Assembly (NCBI GenBank): GCA_008360955.1
Contig: LUCM01000013.1
Coordinates: forward strand, 177,457 to 241,456
DNA: 64,000 bases
Source: Fasciolopsis buskii
Taxonomy: Eukaryota > Platyhelminthes > Trematoda > Plagiorchiida > Fasciolidae
Reading direction: 5' to 3'
Positions 24,200 to 37,221 of the stretch are shown piece by piece. The translations under genes were made by a program, and so were the position numbers. A model generated the notes under the pieces. The model saw nothing but the letters and a program-made list of their open reading frames with translations. It did not search any database and was not told the origin of the DNA. Every line of letters starts with the position of its first letter. Position 1 is the first letter of the stretch.

Positions 24200-25540
24200 C
24201 TAGATAGACCCTAAGGTCTTGCTTCCTCTATGCATGTTTACCTATTCCAGTAAGTTTATAATAGAACGTACACCGGAAGAACGGAGAGGCTCAATCGCAT
24301 GGCAGTTAGTTGAAAAATACAAACACAAATATTCGGAACAATAGGAATGACCATATGAGCACAAATTTCTAGGTATAATCGTGAGAGATGCGGTTTAAAG
24401 ACCGCTCCACAACTGAAATGTACTGCATACATTGCATATCATACTCAAGAAATTTACAAACAAAATAATTTAGAAAATGGACAGAACGGCTTTGCTTATG
24501 GGTAAACTGGCGCAGTCATCGGGGGTTGAAAAGATTGAGTAGAGACCGAGAACCGACCAACTCATCAATTTCGGTCATTCTGTTTTCCTAACCTGAGATG
24601 GTTCTCGTTATCTGGGTCGAAATTTGCTAGACTGGAACAAGTCTGTATCCAAATGGAAGCTTACGCGTGAGGGAAAAAATGTGGGGTGACGATAGTGGCT
24701 CATGTGTAGGTAGTGTTGGAATAGTGATAGACAAACCAAAAACGGTTAAGATGCCAACAGAAAGCAAATATTTGCAAATTTCAACATAAGCAATCCGTTA
24801 AAATAAAATATAAATAAGTGGGAATATAACAATACAGCGTTCAGTTGTTGAATGCGCATGGGTCAAACAACAGGTTTTCTGTCCACACTATGGATTATTC
24901 CCATTTCGCATGCCTAGCTGACCAAAGAACGGATTAGTTCAATTCGAAACCAGACTTCTTGCTTCAACTTTTCTGGAAAATGAAACTAATCCGGAGTTCA
25001 ACAACGAAAGAAATTCCGACGACAAGCTAATCGAATGTCCTAATGTCCTAATGTTGTTGTTGGTATTACCTGTATCCCGTATACCATCTGTCTGTCGTAT
25101 GGTCACCTTTGTCTCACCGTCGGTGTTAACTATTGAGCTGGACCCAGTAGTCCTGTTGATAGAAGTTTGACTAGGGCTGGACTAGGATATTGATAGTGAT
25201 GCAGACTGAAGTGAACAGGCAAATACACCCTAACCGGATATAAGTGATCCGATGGAAGTATGGAACTTTCAGCCAGATGACATCAAAACAAAATTTGCAC
25301 GACTGACATGAACTCAACTTAGAATGATCATGTGCGAACCAAGTGAAACACGTTTCACTAAATAAAGACCAACGTAAAATTGTCTACTCTTGAAAGAATA
25401 CAATACCGTGATTCGGTTTTGCTTACTATACAAGGGGTACTTAGAAACAGAACATGTGAATAAGCGCACGTTAATGCAGTGAATAAAGTCGTGTCACGCG
25501 GGAAACAAGAAATGGATAAAAAAATGATTCGTTGAACAAT
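24200..25540. other. No supported feature
   Basis: Overlapping opposite-strand ORFs just to the left (23925-24152 minus, 24008-24214 plus) cancel each other as evidence. The rest has no ORF, box or repeat that I can support. Confidence 0.45.
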
Positions 25541-25544
25541 GCAA

Positions 25545-25820
25545 TCACCGCACCGGAGCACTCATAATGAAACGTCCGTGTTTGTGTGTTTGTCTATGCA
25601 AGGAAACCTCTTGTATCAACAAAAACAACCGATCATTTAGGACAGTGAAATAACTTCGGACAATTTGGTGCCCAAGTCTAGCCAAAACAATGCCGTTGCC
25701 AAGCAACCAATTTTGGCACACCGGTCCAAAAAAAATCCATGTGTAATAAATATCTACTTGATCAGAATTACAGTCCACAACTAAGACCACCGACGAGGAT
25801 GGCCAAATTTTGGTTGACAA
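25545..25820 (-). CDS. Possible exon, unknown protein
   Basis: The support is a very good acceptor, GTGATTTCTTACAG, at the start of a 92-codon open frame. The translation has LVVDCNSDQVDIYYTWIFFG and later HQIVRSYFTVLNDRLFLLIQ, hydrophobic strands that could be extracellular or membrane-associated. A possible donor GATCAA|GTAGAT after 21 codons would make it a much smaller exon. No family is recognised. The plus strand over the same bases also shows a strong donor (ACAACT|GTAAGA), so the strand is not settled. Confidence 0.18.
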   Translation of the reverse strand: MSTKIWPSSSVVLVVDCNSDQVDIYYTWIFFGPVCQNWLLGNGIVLARLGHQIVRSYFTVLNDRLFLLIQEVSLHRQTHKHGRFIMSAPVR

Positions 25821-26458
25821 CTGTAAGAAATCACCGTACACAAAATTTTTGGCATGAAATGAGACAAAAATTACACGATCGCTTTCAACAAAACAAAGGA
25901 ATCATTATCCTCGAACGAATCAGCCGAACGTGTAAAAACTGCTATGGCTTGGAAAAATGGCCGAGTGTTATTATAGATTACATTTTCCTGCTCTGAATTG
26001 TACCAGATTGGATTCAGCTGACACACTAGGACAGCCATCTGAGAGAACGAAAGAGAGAGAGGGAGTGAACAAAGATGATAGAACACTTACGATGTGGGTG
26101 TGCCCCGTCGTGTGCGTGAGTTGCACGATCATATTACTACTATGAGTAATACGTATACACTCCGGCGAACAAATTCGTTTGGAGATGGAATGGCTTGATA
26201 ATTATCCGGAGTTGGATTTGGCATCGGGAATCCTATTTGGCTCGTTCAAACAACCCGGATGATGAGTTTCAAATTGGCTTATTTGGTATGTTCTAAATTT
26301 ACATTTTCAACAATTAAGTAATTGTGTTTGTACCAAATGAAATGCACATGAATACATTAGCAAGCATGCACGGGGAAACAAGCCATCTCATGTCACCCCC
26401 GGTATCTACTTTACCCACCTTGCCGTGTGAATGTTTGGTAACAAATATTTATACATAT

Positions 26459-26480
26459 GCATATATATATATATATATAC
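26459..26480. repeat. (AT)n microsatellite
   Basis: About eleven AT units following CATATGC. Confidence 0.85.
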
Positions 26481-27722
26481 TGCGACGAAGCTTTACTGAA
26501 TCTGAAAAAAATAAATGATAAATTAATTAAATGAGTAAATCTACCTTAGAGTTCTAGGACACTTAACAATTTCATGCACGAATAATAACCAAGGAGACAC
26601 TGAACTGTTTTGTCATACATCTGGTTAAAAGTATTTACAAGCGCATATTTAACGCAACACTCTTGGAACGTTTACCATGGACGAACGATGGTGTATCGGA
26701 TATCGGACTCAAGAGACCAAACGTTAACGGTTTATGAAACCTCACCGGTACATGATACGATGCCTTGTTTTGGCTCGACTTCAGACTGGTCTTCACGACT
26801 AGTATGGTTTCCCATGGTGAGTTCGATGTACACGCTGGGCGAGGATGAAAATCGCCCAACGAGTAACGCACGACATCGGCATTTGTTACGTACCAGGTGA
26901 AACAAACTTGAGGATGGACAAGTAGAATAACGTGTGAATGGTAACGTTGGGTAGTTGGGAGTCTGTCAAGAGTTCTTCCGGCGTAATTTTTCGTACGCTT
27001 TACGGTAAAGCACAGTCCCACGTCCTTGCTATGTACCCGGCGCAGAAGGCTTTCTGAAGGAAGCTATTCCAATCAAAACAGTTTTTTGGCAGTAAATTAA
27101 AGATCATCAGTAAGAAGTCATTGGAAATAGTAGGACAGTAAGCAAGTCTATTGGAAACTCCAAAAAACGTTACACGGAATTATGCTCATTGCTCTCAAAT
27201 GCAGCGGAAATTGAGTTAGGTTTGTTTTACTGCAAAATTCCAACGAGATTAAGTTGGATGGCAAGTTCAGAATTTGGCAAGCGATGTCGATAGACGGTGA
27301 ACTTGTCAGTATGTGAGATATCCGAGTAATTGCATGCTTTCGTTTATGCAAGCCGATTCAAGCGCGAGTTGGGGAGAAAATCAAAATTCCCATGTACGCG
27401 CCAACGGCGATTTAGATTACATTCCCCAGGACAAGTGATCCAGAACCCAGTAAGGATAATGACCCGCACGAGCAAAAGATACATACGTCTCTAATGACCT
27501 AATCGTGCTAAGTTTTACAACCACTTCGGTTCAGAGCTTTGAGCCTTCATTCAAGTGCATGGCCGGCAAGAAACCCTGAAGAAGGTTTGAAAACTGTGTC
27601 TAGTCCGTATATAAAAACTATAAAAGCGACAGACATTATTGTTATACATAAAATCTAAACTTTGGAATTCGGTTGGCCAGTAGTCGAGCTCGGTGGGAGG
27701 TATAGGAATTGAGGAACATTGA

Positions 27723-27842
27723 TTAGTTCGTCGCGGAATCCAGGCATATAGAATCGAACAGTGAGAGGTTCGTAGCACTCTGGTCCGCCGTATTTACACA
27801 TATTTGCAAAGAAGCCAGTAAAATAAAGACAGCAATTGGCAT
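27723..27842 (-). CDS. Small ORF with signal-peptide-like start
   Basis: An ATG-initiated 39-codon ORF begins MPIAVFILLASLQICVNTA, a textbook short signal peptide (hydrophobic core, small residues before a cleavage point after NTA), followed by DQSATNLSLFDSICLDS and a stop. Flatworms encode many short secreted proteins, some from micro-exon genes, so it could be a first exon. Against this, an overlapping frame (27921 to 27655) is open for longer, there is an out-of-frame ATG just upstream, and no donor is evident. Hydrophobic N-termini also arise by chance. Confidence 0.14.
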   Translation of the reverse strand: MPIAVFILLASLQICVNTADQSATNLSLFDSICLDSATN

Positions 27843-29240
27843 TTTTTTTCGCCATGGCTACATAGGCAATTCTCGGATTTGAGTGACAGGCTCGAATCCG
27901 CCGGGATTCGAACCAGTTCATTACTCGGATCTAATTACAAAATATAATACTCCTGATCAATGAAACGTCTAGGGCCAATCCCCAATTTTGCTTTATGGCT
28001 GAATGCTTTGTGCTTATTATAATTCCTCCGTTTCGGTCCTTTCAAATTTGATCCTAACCACCATTGTTTTCGGTTACTATGATAACCGTATAAATTGTGA
28101 TATTGTCCGCCAAAATTTCTTTCTTTTATAATCCGGCAAATGTTCAGTATTTTACAAATTGGTCTACACCTAACAGAAGACAGTCGATTGGGAAAGTGGA
28201 CAAAACCAGATGGAGACATATCTTGGTACGTTTTATTCAACCTGGATGATGCCAACCAGTTGACCGTCGCAGATAGTTCAGGTATCCATTCCTCCTCAAG
28301 TCACTATCCGTGCACTGGCTATCTTTCATGGATGCCTGCGACTCTAGTAGTCTGGGTAACTCACCAGTATCCGCAAAGTGACCTTTCCGATTCACGGAAG
28401 GTTTCCAACAAGAAATCCTAAGAATAATTATTCACCACAGTTCCCCAAATGGACCCAAGTGCAGAAGATCGGATGCAGCTCACATCTGAACCAAATGTCA
28501 TTCTTGTAAGAAGGACACGTGATTCTAGTTTCATTTGCCATCAGTAACCCAGCGCTTTCAATGCTTTCAACCCTTTGTTTATACGCATTGGCGACCTCCT
28601 CCACATTCGAATTTCTTGCATTCTTACTTTCCCGTGCATCTCACCATTCCTCGATGTCATATTGTGTTGTGACTTACCAAATAATCAGTCAATATACTTA
28701 TTTTCTCGAATATACGCATCTTTCTACTGAATGATACAATTCAAAATCACCTGACCACAAAAGAACTCAGTAAATTTGCATAATTATTTTGCACAAAATA
28801 AACTTGTCAAATCATCCAAGGAAAATAATCTTTAAGATTTAATCTAGTGGTTTTTTTGCTGGCCCTACAAAGGTTAGTTTGTCTCACCTGATGACAAGAT
28901 AATGACGAATCTTATTTCCCGTGGTTTTCGTTCGACTCCTCCACGATGCGTATCTGTGCTTAGGATTGACCAGGCAAACTCCATCCCAGAGACCCAAACA
29001 TATTCGGAATTGTTACACGTAGATAGAATAGTTCCGGGCAGGCATTTCATGAACGCCCACGAAAATTGGAAAACTAGTAAGGATGAAAATTGGCAACGAT
29101 CAATATATTACTTATATTTGACAGTATATGCATGCATATGATCGCTATTGATAAAACAACACCTTGTTTGGCTTTAAAATTTTGGTCTCGCTGTCCACGG
29201 TGCATTTATTTTTGTGACAAAATTGGTTAGTTATTCTTAC

Positions 29241-29353
29241 ATATACCGGTTTTTCGAAAGTGACGACTTTAAGAAAATTCCTATGGTCTGTCGCGTACGC
29301 CAATGAATTTTGTGAATTTGGACATTCCGTTCGAAATTGAGTCAAACACTTAT
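29241..29353 (-). CDS. Possible exon, unknown protein
   Basis: A strong donor, GGTATAT|GTAAGAA, closes an open frame whose translation is charged and contains two cysteines: DKCLTQFRTECPNSQNSLAY then RNFLKVVTFEKPVY. The acceptor (GAAGCAG or the AG just before it) lacks a good pyrimidine tract. The ORF as a whole spans 29381-29145. No family is recognised. Confidence 0.2.
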
Positions 29354-29552
29354 CTGCTTCTCGAGGTTCATAGGCATTCAAAATAACAAATTGTTAGAAG
29401 GAAAGTAGGTTCCAAATACAGTGTTAGTTGGCTAATTGATTAGACATTTCAGTTTTCTCTGTCACCACAAGATCCTGTCTGTGGAAATATTGATGATGAA
29501 CCTCAAAAGTTCTTCTCCCACCAGAATAAGGATCATAATTTTGGAGGGCTAT

Positions 29553-29590
29553 TCTCTCTCTCTCTCTCTCCCTCTCTCTCTCTCTCTCTC
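29553..29590. repeat. (CT)n microsatellite
   Basis: About nineteen CT units with one CC interruption. Confidence 0.92.
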
Positions 29591-29639
29591 GCAAAATCCG
29601 GCTGAATGCCGATATCGATAAGAAATGTAGTTTGTCTCG

Positions 29640-32140
29640 GTCACTGTGATCTTCTTAAGAACGAACAATCGTCAAAAGTGTGAGAAACAAACGAAGCGAG
29701 GGGATAAAGATTCACTATGCTTGATGTTGTAAAACTTTCCCTCTCGAATTTCGTTTTCAACCACTCAAAATTGGTTTAACCTTTATTCGATTAAAACCAT
29801 GTTATCTTCGTGCTCATTTATGCTTGGTATTGATCAGTGTTTACACTAAATCTCATACTTAATCTCAACACAAATTGCTAGTGAGTAACCAGCCATCTGA
29901 TTACTTATGTCATTGATAAAATGATTAAAGAAATTGACACTTTTATCTCATCATTTGTTGGTTTTTACAATCTTTTGTTGTTTCATCACCCAGCTGTAGT
30001 TGAATGTTTAGTCAACTTCGCTGTCAGTGAATGGTATCTCATTAGAATGTCTGATCGATGTACTTTACGTTCTCATCCCCAAATTCTTGAAAAATGTAAC
30101 TTGGTAACCCGATCAATACAACTGATTTTTACAATTACATGCGTTTGATCCCACGAGAACATGTAGAACAATCTCGAGTGTTAGACGCTGAGATTTACCA
30201 TGTCCTTGTCATGATAAATCGTCATACGCGAATGTCTGACTGATAACCTCGACTTCAGCCACAACGCCTGTCACCCAAATTAGACAGTATGTCGGACCTG
30301 AGAGATTTTTTCCATCCCTTGCTGAAGTCTACGTAAAGCGAGACCGTGTTCGGTTAGCCTGAGATGCACGGTCAAATATGCCACTGATGTTATTAACACT
30401 GAGGTTAGACAACCATATGTGAACGCCCCCAGGGAAGCAAAGGGTATAACCAGCAGCTCAGTAACGGAATTAAACCCTTACGTCCCATAAGCAAGTCATC
30501 AAGTGTGTATATGCTTCAGCCTCTGCCGTCTCCAACTTACGTTAGTTGTTCATATCTGTTTCACTCTTGTTTTTCAAAACTCAATCCAGGGCGCTTTGTT
30601 AAAGGTCAAAACGGATAAATAAAGTGGACACGATCTACTTTTTACCCTACTCATCCATGAAATTTTATCACTTTTTGATTCCATTACTCAACGACTGTAT
30701 TATTTGTCTTTTGACTGTTGCTTTCTTTGTCTGTTGCAAGACAGCTCCTGAAAATGGATCTGCTTAGCTCCTGCCCGTTGCCCGTTCTTCAGTCAGGGTG
30801 GTGTTGCATTGTGGAATTTTTTGATTAGTGAGATTATAGATGATTTTGTTCGTTGCCGGATTCCATGCAGTTTGTATGCAAATCAGCACTGTCCAAACCT
30901 GAAACGGTAAACTACATCATTCGATTGATTCCTGCCGTTGGGGATGGATCCCGCGTAACAGTGGTTGTTCGTCTCGACCACGTTCACGCTCTTGGCCCTT
31001 ATGATCATCGAGTTCTGCTCCAGATTGTCCACGATACCGGCGCCAACCACACTATTCCGAATATCACATAATCAGAGTTGCGCTCAGTTTACGTCTTTCG
31101 GTAGGAATAAATCCTCGTCCCTACCAGCTAAATCTGACGCATTCGTAGGGATTAGTCCAATCCCAATTCCCTTCCACTAGTCGCATTGACAAGCTCCCTA
31201 GTCCCTAGAAATTTATTAGGTACGAACGTATCAATGATGAATTTGGCGCTGTTTCGATCATTCTGCTGGGCAGTATATCACCCTTGACAAATATTAAACG
31301 ACTAATCTTCTCCCCATTTTTTTTCAATGAATGTCTTCAAATGGCCCGATGGTTTGCCTAACACCCAACACAGTGGCTAGTACTCACCTCTCTAGTGACT
31401 TCTCACCTCTTCCACTTGGTACTATGAGCATTCTGAAAGTCTATAGCCCCATCACGTTTCACACTTTTAGCCCATCGTCTTCCCAATAGCAAACAAGCTG
31501 CGCCTGTGCTCCCTATCGTTCGGTGCCATATGGATAAGGGTACTTCATTTTGGCACTTTGTCAGTTCCAATTTCATGGTTTTACTACTCTCTAGCCCACT
31601 TTTAGGTTATGAAATAAAAAGATTGTGATGGTACTTTCCCAACTCCAAAAACCATCCCACTAACAAAAAACAAGTGATTGTGGATAAACCTTCCAAAATC
31701 ATCACTTTGCTTGCAGCAGCTTTTCCCCACAATTTGCTCTTCAAAACTGGATTGTATTCATAGAGCAATTTCATGCAACACGTCTTCTCTTCCTACAACA
31801 TTTGTCACATTTTGGCACCTGCCTTGTTGCACCTCCGCATGCAGGTGAAGCCTTATTCGTATGTCGCGAAAACCGAGGACGAGTAATGGATGATTTTAGG
31901 GCGTATCTTCATCCTTAAGCCAGATTGTCAATATTCACGAGTCTTTATGATCTTGAGTAAGTTTTATCGTGCTCGTCAATTTGTTCTAAGGACTGTTGGC
32001 ATACATTGGCTTCCCCCGTATGCATGTATTTTGGATTTTTTTTTGTGTTCGAGCTGTGAATTCATCCCCACCTGAGCATATAACAATGGCATTTGACCCA
32101 ACCTCGTTTAATGTGCTATTGGTCGTATTGTGCATATTGC
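29640..32140. other. No supported gene
   Basis: Several short plus-strand ORFs (29921-30148, 30853-31071, 31890-32075) have no splice signals or motifs that separate them from chance. The one at 30853 ends in a DTGA-like tetrapeptide reminiscent of retroviral-type aspartic proteases, but neither nucleocapsid nor reverse-transcriptase motifs flank it. Confidence 0.4.
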
Positions 32141-32148
32141 ACTATGAC

Positions 32149-32300
32149 CTGCGGTAGTCAAGTGGATTGGCCATTTGTCACCTCGCGATAGTCAGACGAT
32201 CGAATCCCAGATCCGCTTATGACTTCGGTGGTTGACGGTAATTCGCTATCTTCTGGCTTTTTGTCACGCCTAACCTATCGAGACCCTCAGTAATTAATCC
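32149..32300 (+). mobile_element. tRNA-like element, possibly a third SINE type
   Basis: GGTAGTCAAGTGGATTGG (32153-32170) resembles a Pol III A box and CGATCGAATCCC (32198-32209) a B box, at the right spacing. The downstream body (GGTTGACGGTAATTCGC, then CTATCTTCTGGC) does not match families A or B. Only one copy is seen in the window, so the boundary is a guess. Confidence 0.38.
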
Positions 32301-33196
32301 GGATTCTCGATTGCGGGTTGCCGTTTCACGCGCACTTAACCCTAGCAGCTATGGAACATGTTTCTTCCACTACGCTCACAAGTTGGCCATGTACTAAAAG
32401 GCATGCTGCTTTCATCTCATGACATGTGCCTATAGGCTTGTTTGTTACAATAAGGCCTGGTCTTGCAGTTGTTGGCTGCTTGAAATACAAATATTAGTGG
32501 GCCATCAGTCTTTCACCGAACTAATTAACAAATTATTTTCCATTCAAATGTCCGATCTACGAGCCAAGCCAAACATCAGTTTGTCAAAGCAATTGATATT
32601 CGCATTTGCATTTGAACGTTGGCAACGAACATTCACTTAACTATCTCTACTGGCATTGAAAAACATTCGGGTTAAATGATACGCATTTTGAAATCGTTCA
32701 CTAAACAACTGGAGTTGTTTCAAACATATTCAGTTCGGCCTGATACATGGAAGACTCAATCTGGGAATTAGGGCGAAACATCAGTTGTGGAAAACCACCC
32801 CTCACAAAGTCGACCCAAGCTTGACTGCGCAGTCACTTAATTCATTTTTCCCGGTAGCCAGCGGTTTTCCTCGACCTCTCCCCTATTTTGTTCATCAAGC
32901 ACCAGTTTTTCAGATTTTAACCGTCCTCTTATTGGGAAAGAATTTTTAGCTGTTAGTAATCATGACTAACAAAAAATGTTTTCCTTAGCTGTGAAAGATT
33001 TAGGTAACTGATTCATGCTTTGGGAAATGGAACCAAATAATAATTTAAGTAGCCTGATCTTCAAGCGCTACTCAACAAATAGCTAGACATGTTGCATCCA
33101 AGAGATTCGGCGATCTACATAGAGCAAATATCAAGTTACTGGGCACACTTATTGCTTGGGTATCATTTGATCTCTCGCAGTCGATTTCACAAGAAC

Positions 33197-33236
33197 GGTT
33201 ATATATAGATATATATGTAAATATATTTGTATATAC
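33197..33236. repeat. AT-rich simple repeat
   Basis: TATATATAGATATATATGTA and a following TATTTGTATATA block. Confidence 0.7.
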
Positions 33237-34714
33237 CGATGTTTCATAATGAATTATCCTCTCATTCTGAATATTTGCTTTCTGGCCGTTTCCTTCCTCC
33301 TCTATCTTCATTCACGTGACCTTTCAAAGCGAATACGTAAGGCTGATCGATCGTTCACCATGAACAATAACTTTAACGTTTTGTCACACGTACCACGGTG
33401 TACACTATCCTCTTTCTTGCCCTTTTCACTCCATCCGTCTTTCCTTTTTGACTTAATCTATTGAGTCACTTAAAAACAATTAAATTTAAATTAAACTTCG
33501 TGCAGGATTGATCATCATGTCCAGAACAGCTTCAAATGTATCGAAATAGAAATGAAGGTGTTAATTACGATCCCGATGAAATAATTCATGCTTTAGGTCA
33601 GCAAATTCATCTTTATACAAATCTAAGCGTTCTCCTATTCAATTCAAAATTTCGTGGTATGGTATAATAACAGAGCTACGAACCTGATTCATGAAAAAAA
33701 TTGTGCTACCTCGAATCTAGCATAACCCCCCCAACGATTCTAGAATGGTTTGGAATTTGTAATCAATAATGGAAAGTAAAGAGAAAAGCATCAAAGTCAC
33801 ATCGTTTACATAACAGCTAGAAATTACAAGTAGAAATTACAATCAGACCGTACTAGGTGTGTTCACCGAGATTTCCAGAGATGCCTCCTATATCCTCTGC
33901 ATTCGTCAAATAGGTTTGCAAACTAAAGTGGCACAACAAAGTAATCCCATTGACTGCGCGGGAGATTGGGAATGCTTCGTTGCTAGTCGATATCTTCAAT
34001 TAAAAGGAAATCTATACCACTCCCAAGGCAACTGAGAACCATTTGTCTGTTTTTCCTCCTTGGATTATTGCAATGTAGAATTCAGACACCAGACTATAAG
34101 AGTATGAACAGACACGATCGAAAATCGTCTCAGCATTGTTGTCGTCTAGGGGATAAGAGGCACAAATTTGGCAGATAAGGCATGCAACCGGAACAACAAA
34201 CACTTACCACTAGGACTTCGAACGTCGGCCGAGGTAGATTCGCATGAGATCCCAATAAGCCATGTGTGGTAATGAATCATGCGAAACCAATATGTTGCTA
34301 CGATTGTAACGACATGAAATACAACTCAAAGAATTTTGTTAAGAAAACTGTTCTGGGTCGTGGATAACAGTTCAAGCAATCATCAGCTATTTCCTTACAT
34401 CCTACGTCATTTTATCCGAAGATCATGAAATCCGCTTAGATTTATACAAAATGCAAACATTTCGGTAGCTTATCCAAATATCACTGTGTTATGGAATGAA
34501 CAAAATCCAAGGTGCGACCAAAGATCACTTGAAACTCAGTTGATAATTTATCTTTCAAACTCTGAAATGCATGCCAGTTAAATTCGAATAGAATGCACTA
34601 AATCAGATAAAATATATTATAATGTAGTGATCAAAATAAGTAATTATGTTGTTATACAACAAACTTGAAATTCACTTAGCCTGATTTTCTTTCATGTCAT
34701 TTACTTTTCTGCAG

Positions 34715-34831
34715 ATTGCTCGAAGGCATCACCTGTTAGCGAAGCTGTTATTGGGTTATGAATCACCAATCATTCTTAACGAACCCCGTGCTTTAACTGA
34801 TAGTCTAGCTCATACTGAATTATGTGGATAG
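34715..34831 (+). CDS. Possible terminal exon, unknown protein
   Basis: One of the strongest acceptors in the window, a long pyrimidine tract ending TTACTTTTCTGCAG, is followed at once by 38 open codons and a TAG. The translation runs IARRHHLLAKLLLGYESPI, then NEPRALTDSLAHTELCG. The balanced, charged composition is plausible for the C-terminus of a cytosolic protein. No polyadenylation signal is evident in the next 300 bases and no upstream exon can be paired with it. No family is recognised. Confidence 0.25.
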   Translation: MARRHHLLAKLLLGYESPIILNEPRALTDSLAHTELCG

Positions 34832-36336
34832 GATATGCCACGGGCAGTCGTTTGAGCTTACCGCACGAAGTGAGGGCCGAAAACCATACCCCGACACTAT
34901 GCAGGGTCCCGGGGTAATGCATTGGGCTATAACATGTTCCCGTCTAAAACCAAAATGACTGGCGGACCTGGGATTTAGATCACCGCCCAGGAGCGTAACG
35001 TGACTGTTCTGAGACAGCATTGCATACGCCCAGCGCATCAGCAATTAGGCTGTCCAGCTCATTTTGAGCAGCAATGTTCGTTTAATTGTGCAGACATGTT
35101 CCATTTCTTCAACCACTTTGTTCCGGAACCTCGGCCATTGCAGTCCACGTTGGTCCGTGCACAATGCCTCCCGATTGTTTTCTCGCTGCATTCAACATCA
35201 GAGCACCTACAGCCAAGTACGAACATGTAGAGTTTTAGTTACTTGTTTTTTTTAATTCAGATAGTGTATTTATTTGTGGTAATGTTAAGATCCTAACTGT
35301 CTGTTGACATACGGTCCGACTCACTTACCTCTGTTTTAGAGCATCGGACCGATTTGTTGTACCGGGAAATCTGATTCGTGTTATCGCTACTGCGGTTTGG
35401 ATTAATGGAAGCATCGGATTGCCGTTCTATTCTAGTCTTTTGAATTTGGTGTCAAAATGGGCCAACAGTTCACAGGTGTCCTCTGGGCTCACCGTACGAC
35501 TGACGTTACAAATTCACATGATGAATTTCGGTTACAGCATCCCCATAGACAAAGAGCGTTTTCCTGAAACGATTAGCTGGAATGTGTGGTACATAATCAT
35601 TTGGGGGTTTTAACAGTTTGGGATTGGTAACGAACCAGCGATTTGCCAAATACCACAGGACGACCCAAGGGGCCTCAGAATACCCTGACAGTTACCGATT
35701 GCAGTAAAGATTGGAATTCCCGGATCCGAATCACCGTACATCGCAATGTATCATTCTTTGGTCAGTTTGTACGTTCCAATTTGAGTTCAGCTTGGAGGAA
35801 GGAAAAGGTGGGGACCCAGGTATCAGTTTTCCCGTCATGTTCAGATGACATAAGGCTGACTCGATAAGGTAGTTGAAAATCGAGCACAATGATGGTCAGT
35901 CTTATTGTGAGGGTGCCATATATAGACGTCTGATGAAATCCTAAGTATGTAGTTTTCTCTTTCACAACAGATAGTTCATTGGCCAAGAGGTCTAACTTCA
36001 CAGGTGACATATCCGTTGTTTATCGAGAGATTAATAACCACTCGACGTTTCTTATTTCAGATTTAGGTGATTGAGTGCCCGGTCAGAGTGAATTTGCATG
36101 ATAAAAGTTAGTCCAGCATCTAGCCTGCAGCAGTACTTGGCCATTTCCAACAGAGCTATTAGGCTGTTCACAAATGTGTAGTCTCCTATCATTTTCCATT
36201 TGTATATAAGAAGTAAACAGAAATATGTACTTCTAAGAAATGCAAAACGTTATCGGTGGAGATGAAAATCAGAGGGGTGAGCTTCGAAAAACAGCCGAGT
36301 TTTTCAATGTCAGTTTATAATCAGGAGTGTATGCTA

Positions 36337-36375
36337 ATATATGTATATATATATATATTTACTTATATACATAAA
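36337..36375. repeat. (AT)n-rich simple repeat
   Basis: ATATATGTATATATATATAT followed by TTACTTATATACATA. Confidence 0.8.
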
Positions 36376-37135
36376 GCATTTTAATGTGTCATTGTATGTA
36401 TACGTATATGAACGAAAGAAACCTCTGTAAAACTGTACCTGTTCCCATCCTTTTTCTAGGTCCCACCAGAGGCTTTGGTTGACCACTCGAAAATTTCCCT
36501 TTTATAGTAAGCATTCCAAATGCATTTATTTGTCATCTCAAGTGCAATAATCTGGGTATATTTTGAAGGGAAGATTGGCTCGAGTAAAAGGTGCCATCAA
36601 GTCTATTTTAAATTGGAATTTAATTATTTTATTCTTTGAACACAAAACTAAACAAACACATACGTGCATGTCATCGAGCCAAAAAAGAACGTTATGTCTA
36701 GTGAAGTATTGACTCTTCAAAGTTGACTGCTCCGATCTAATGGCATGTGACTTCGATTAATTTATCGATTATATGCCCAATTCTTCCATGATAAGCATGT
36801 GGCAACGTGAAAGTTCATAAAGATAATTCCACGACGTCCTGTCTTATTGTGCATTGCACGGCTCTTTAAGGTTGCGTTTGGTTTATGTGCATTTGTGCTT
36901 TGTTTGCGTACAATTTTCGACGTCCTCAACTCAAATGAAATTACTCCTTTACTAGAGGGTACCTATAGGTGGGTGCATGTATTTGTTCGCTAGTGTGTAC
37001 GTGTGTGTGTCAATCTGTGTGCGAAGGAATGAGTGAGCGTACTCACGGTTACTAGTGAATTGTTCAGTTTGGCTTATTGCCAACTCCAAGCCGGTGATCG
37101 TTGGGATCCCAATGGTGACAGCCACGGTGGTAGTC

Positions 37136-37221
<86 letters not shown>
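37136..37221. repeat. Long (GAT)n microsatellite
   Basis: About 28 uninterrupted GAT units. The plus-strand frame across it would encode a run of aspartates, but the surrounding frame has no other coding signal. Length-unstable by nature. Confidence 0.97.

Noticed and set aside
23925..24214. Overlapping opposite-strand ORFs, both protein-like
   Set aside because: They cannot both be coding, and neither has strong splice sites at both ends.
26610..27021. Overlapping plus- and minus-strand ORFs, the plus one with donors CCCATG|GTGAGT and TACCAG|GTGAAA
   Set aside because: Good donors, but no acceptor could be defined and the opposite strand is open for 128 codons; left uncalled.
30853..31071. 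Plus-strand ORF with a DTGA tetrapeptide, like a retroviral-type aspartic protease
   Set aside because: No nucleocapsid knuckle upstream and no reverse transcriptase downstream; the flanking residues do not fit the protease motif well.
34832..35000. GC-richer patch with B-box-like CTAAATCCCAGG on the minus strand
   Set aside because: No A box at the right distance and no second copy found.
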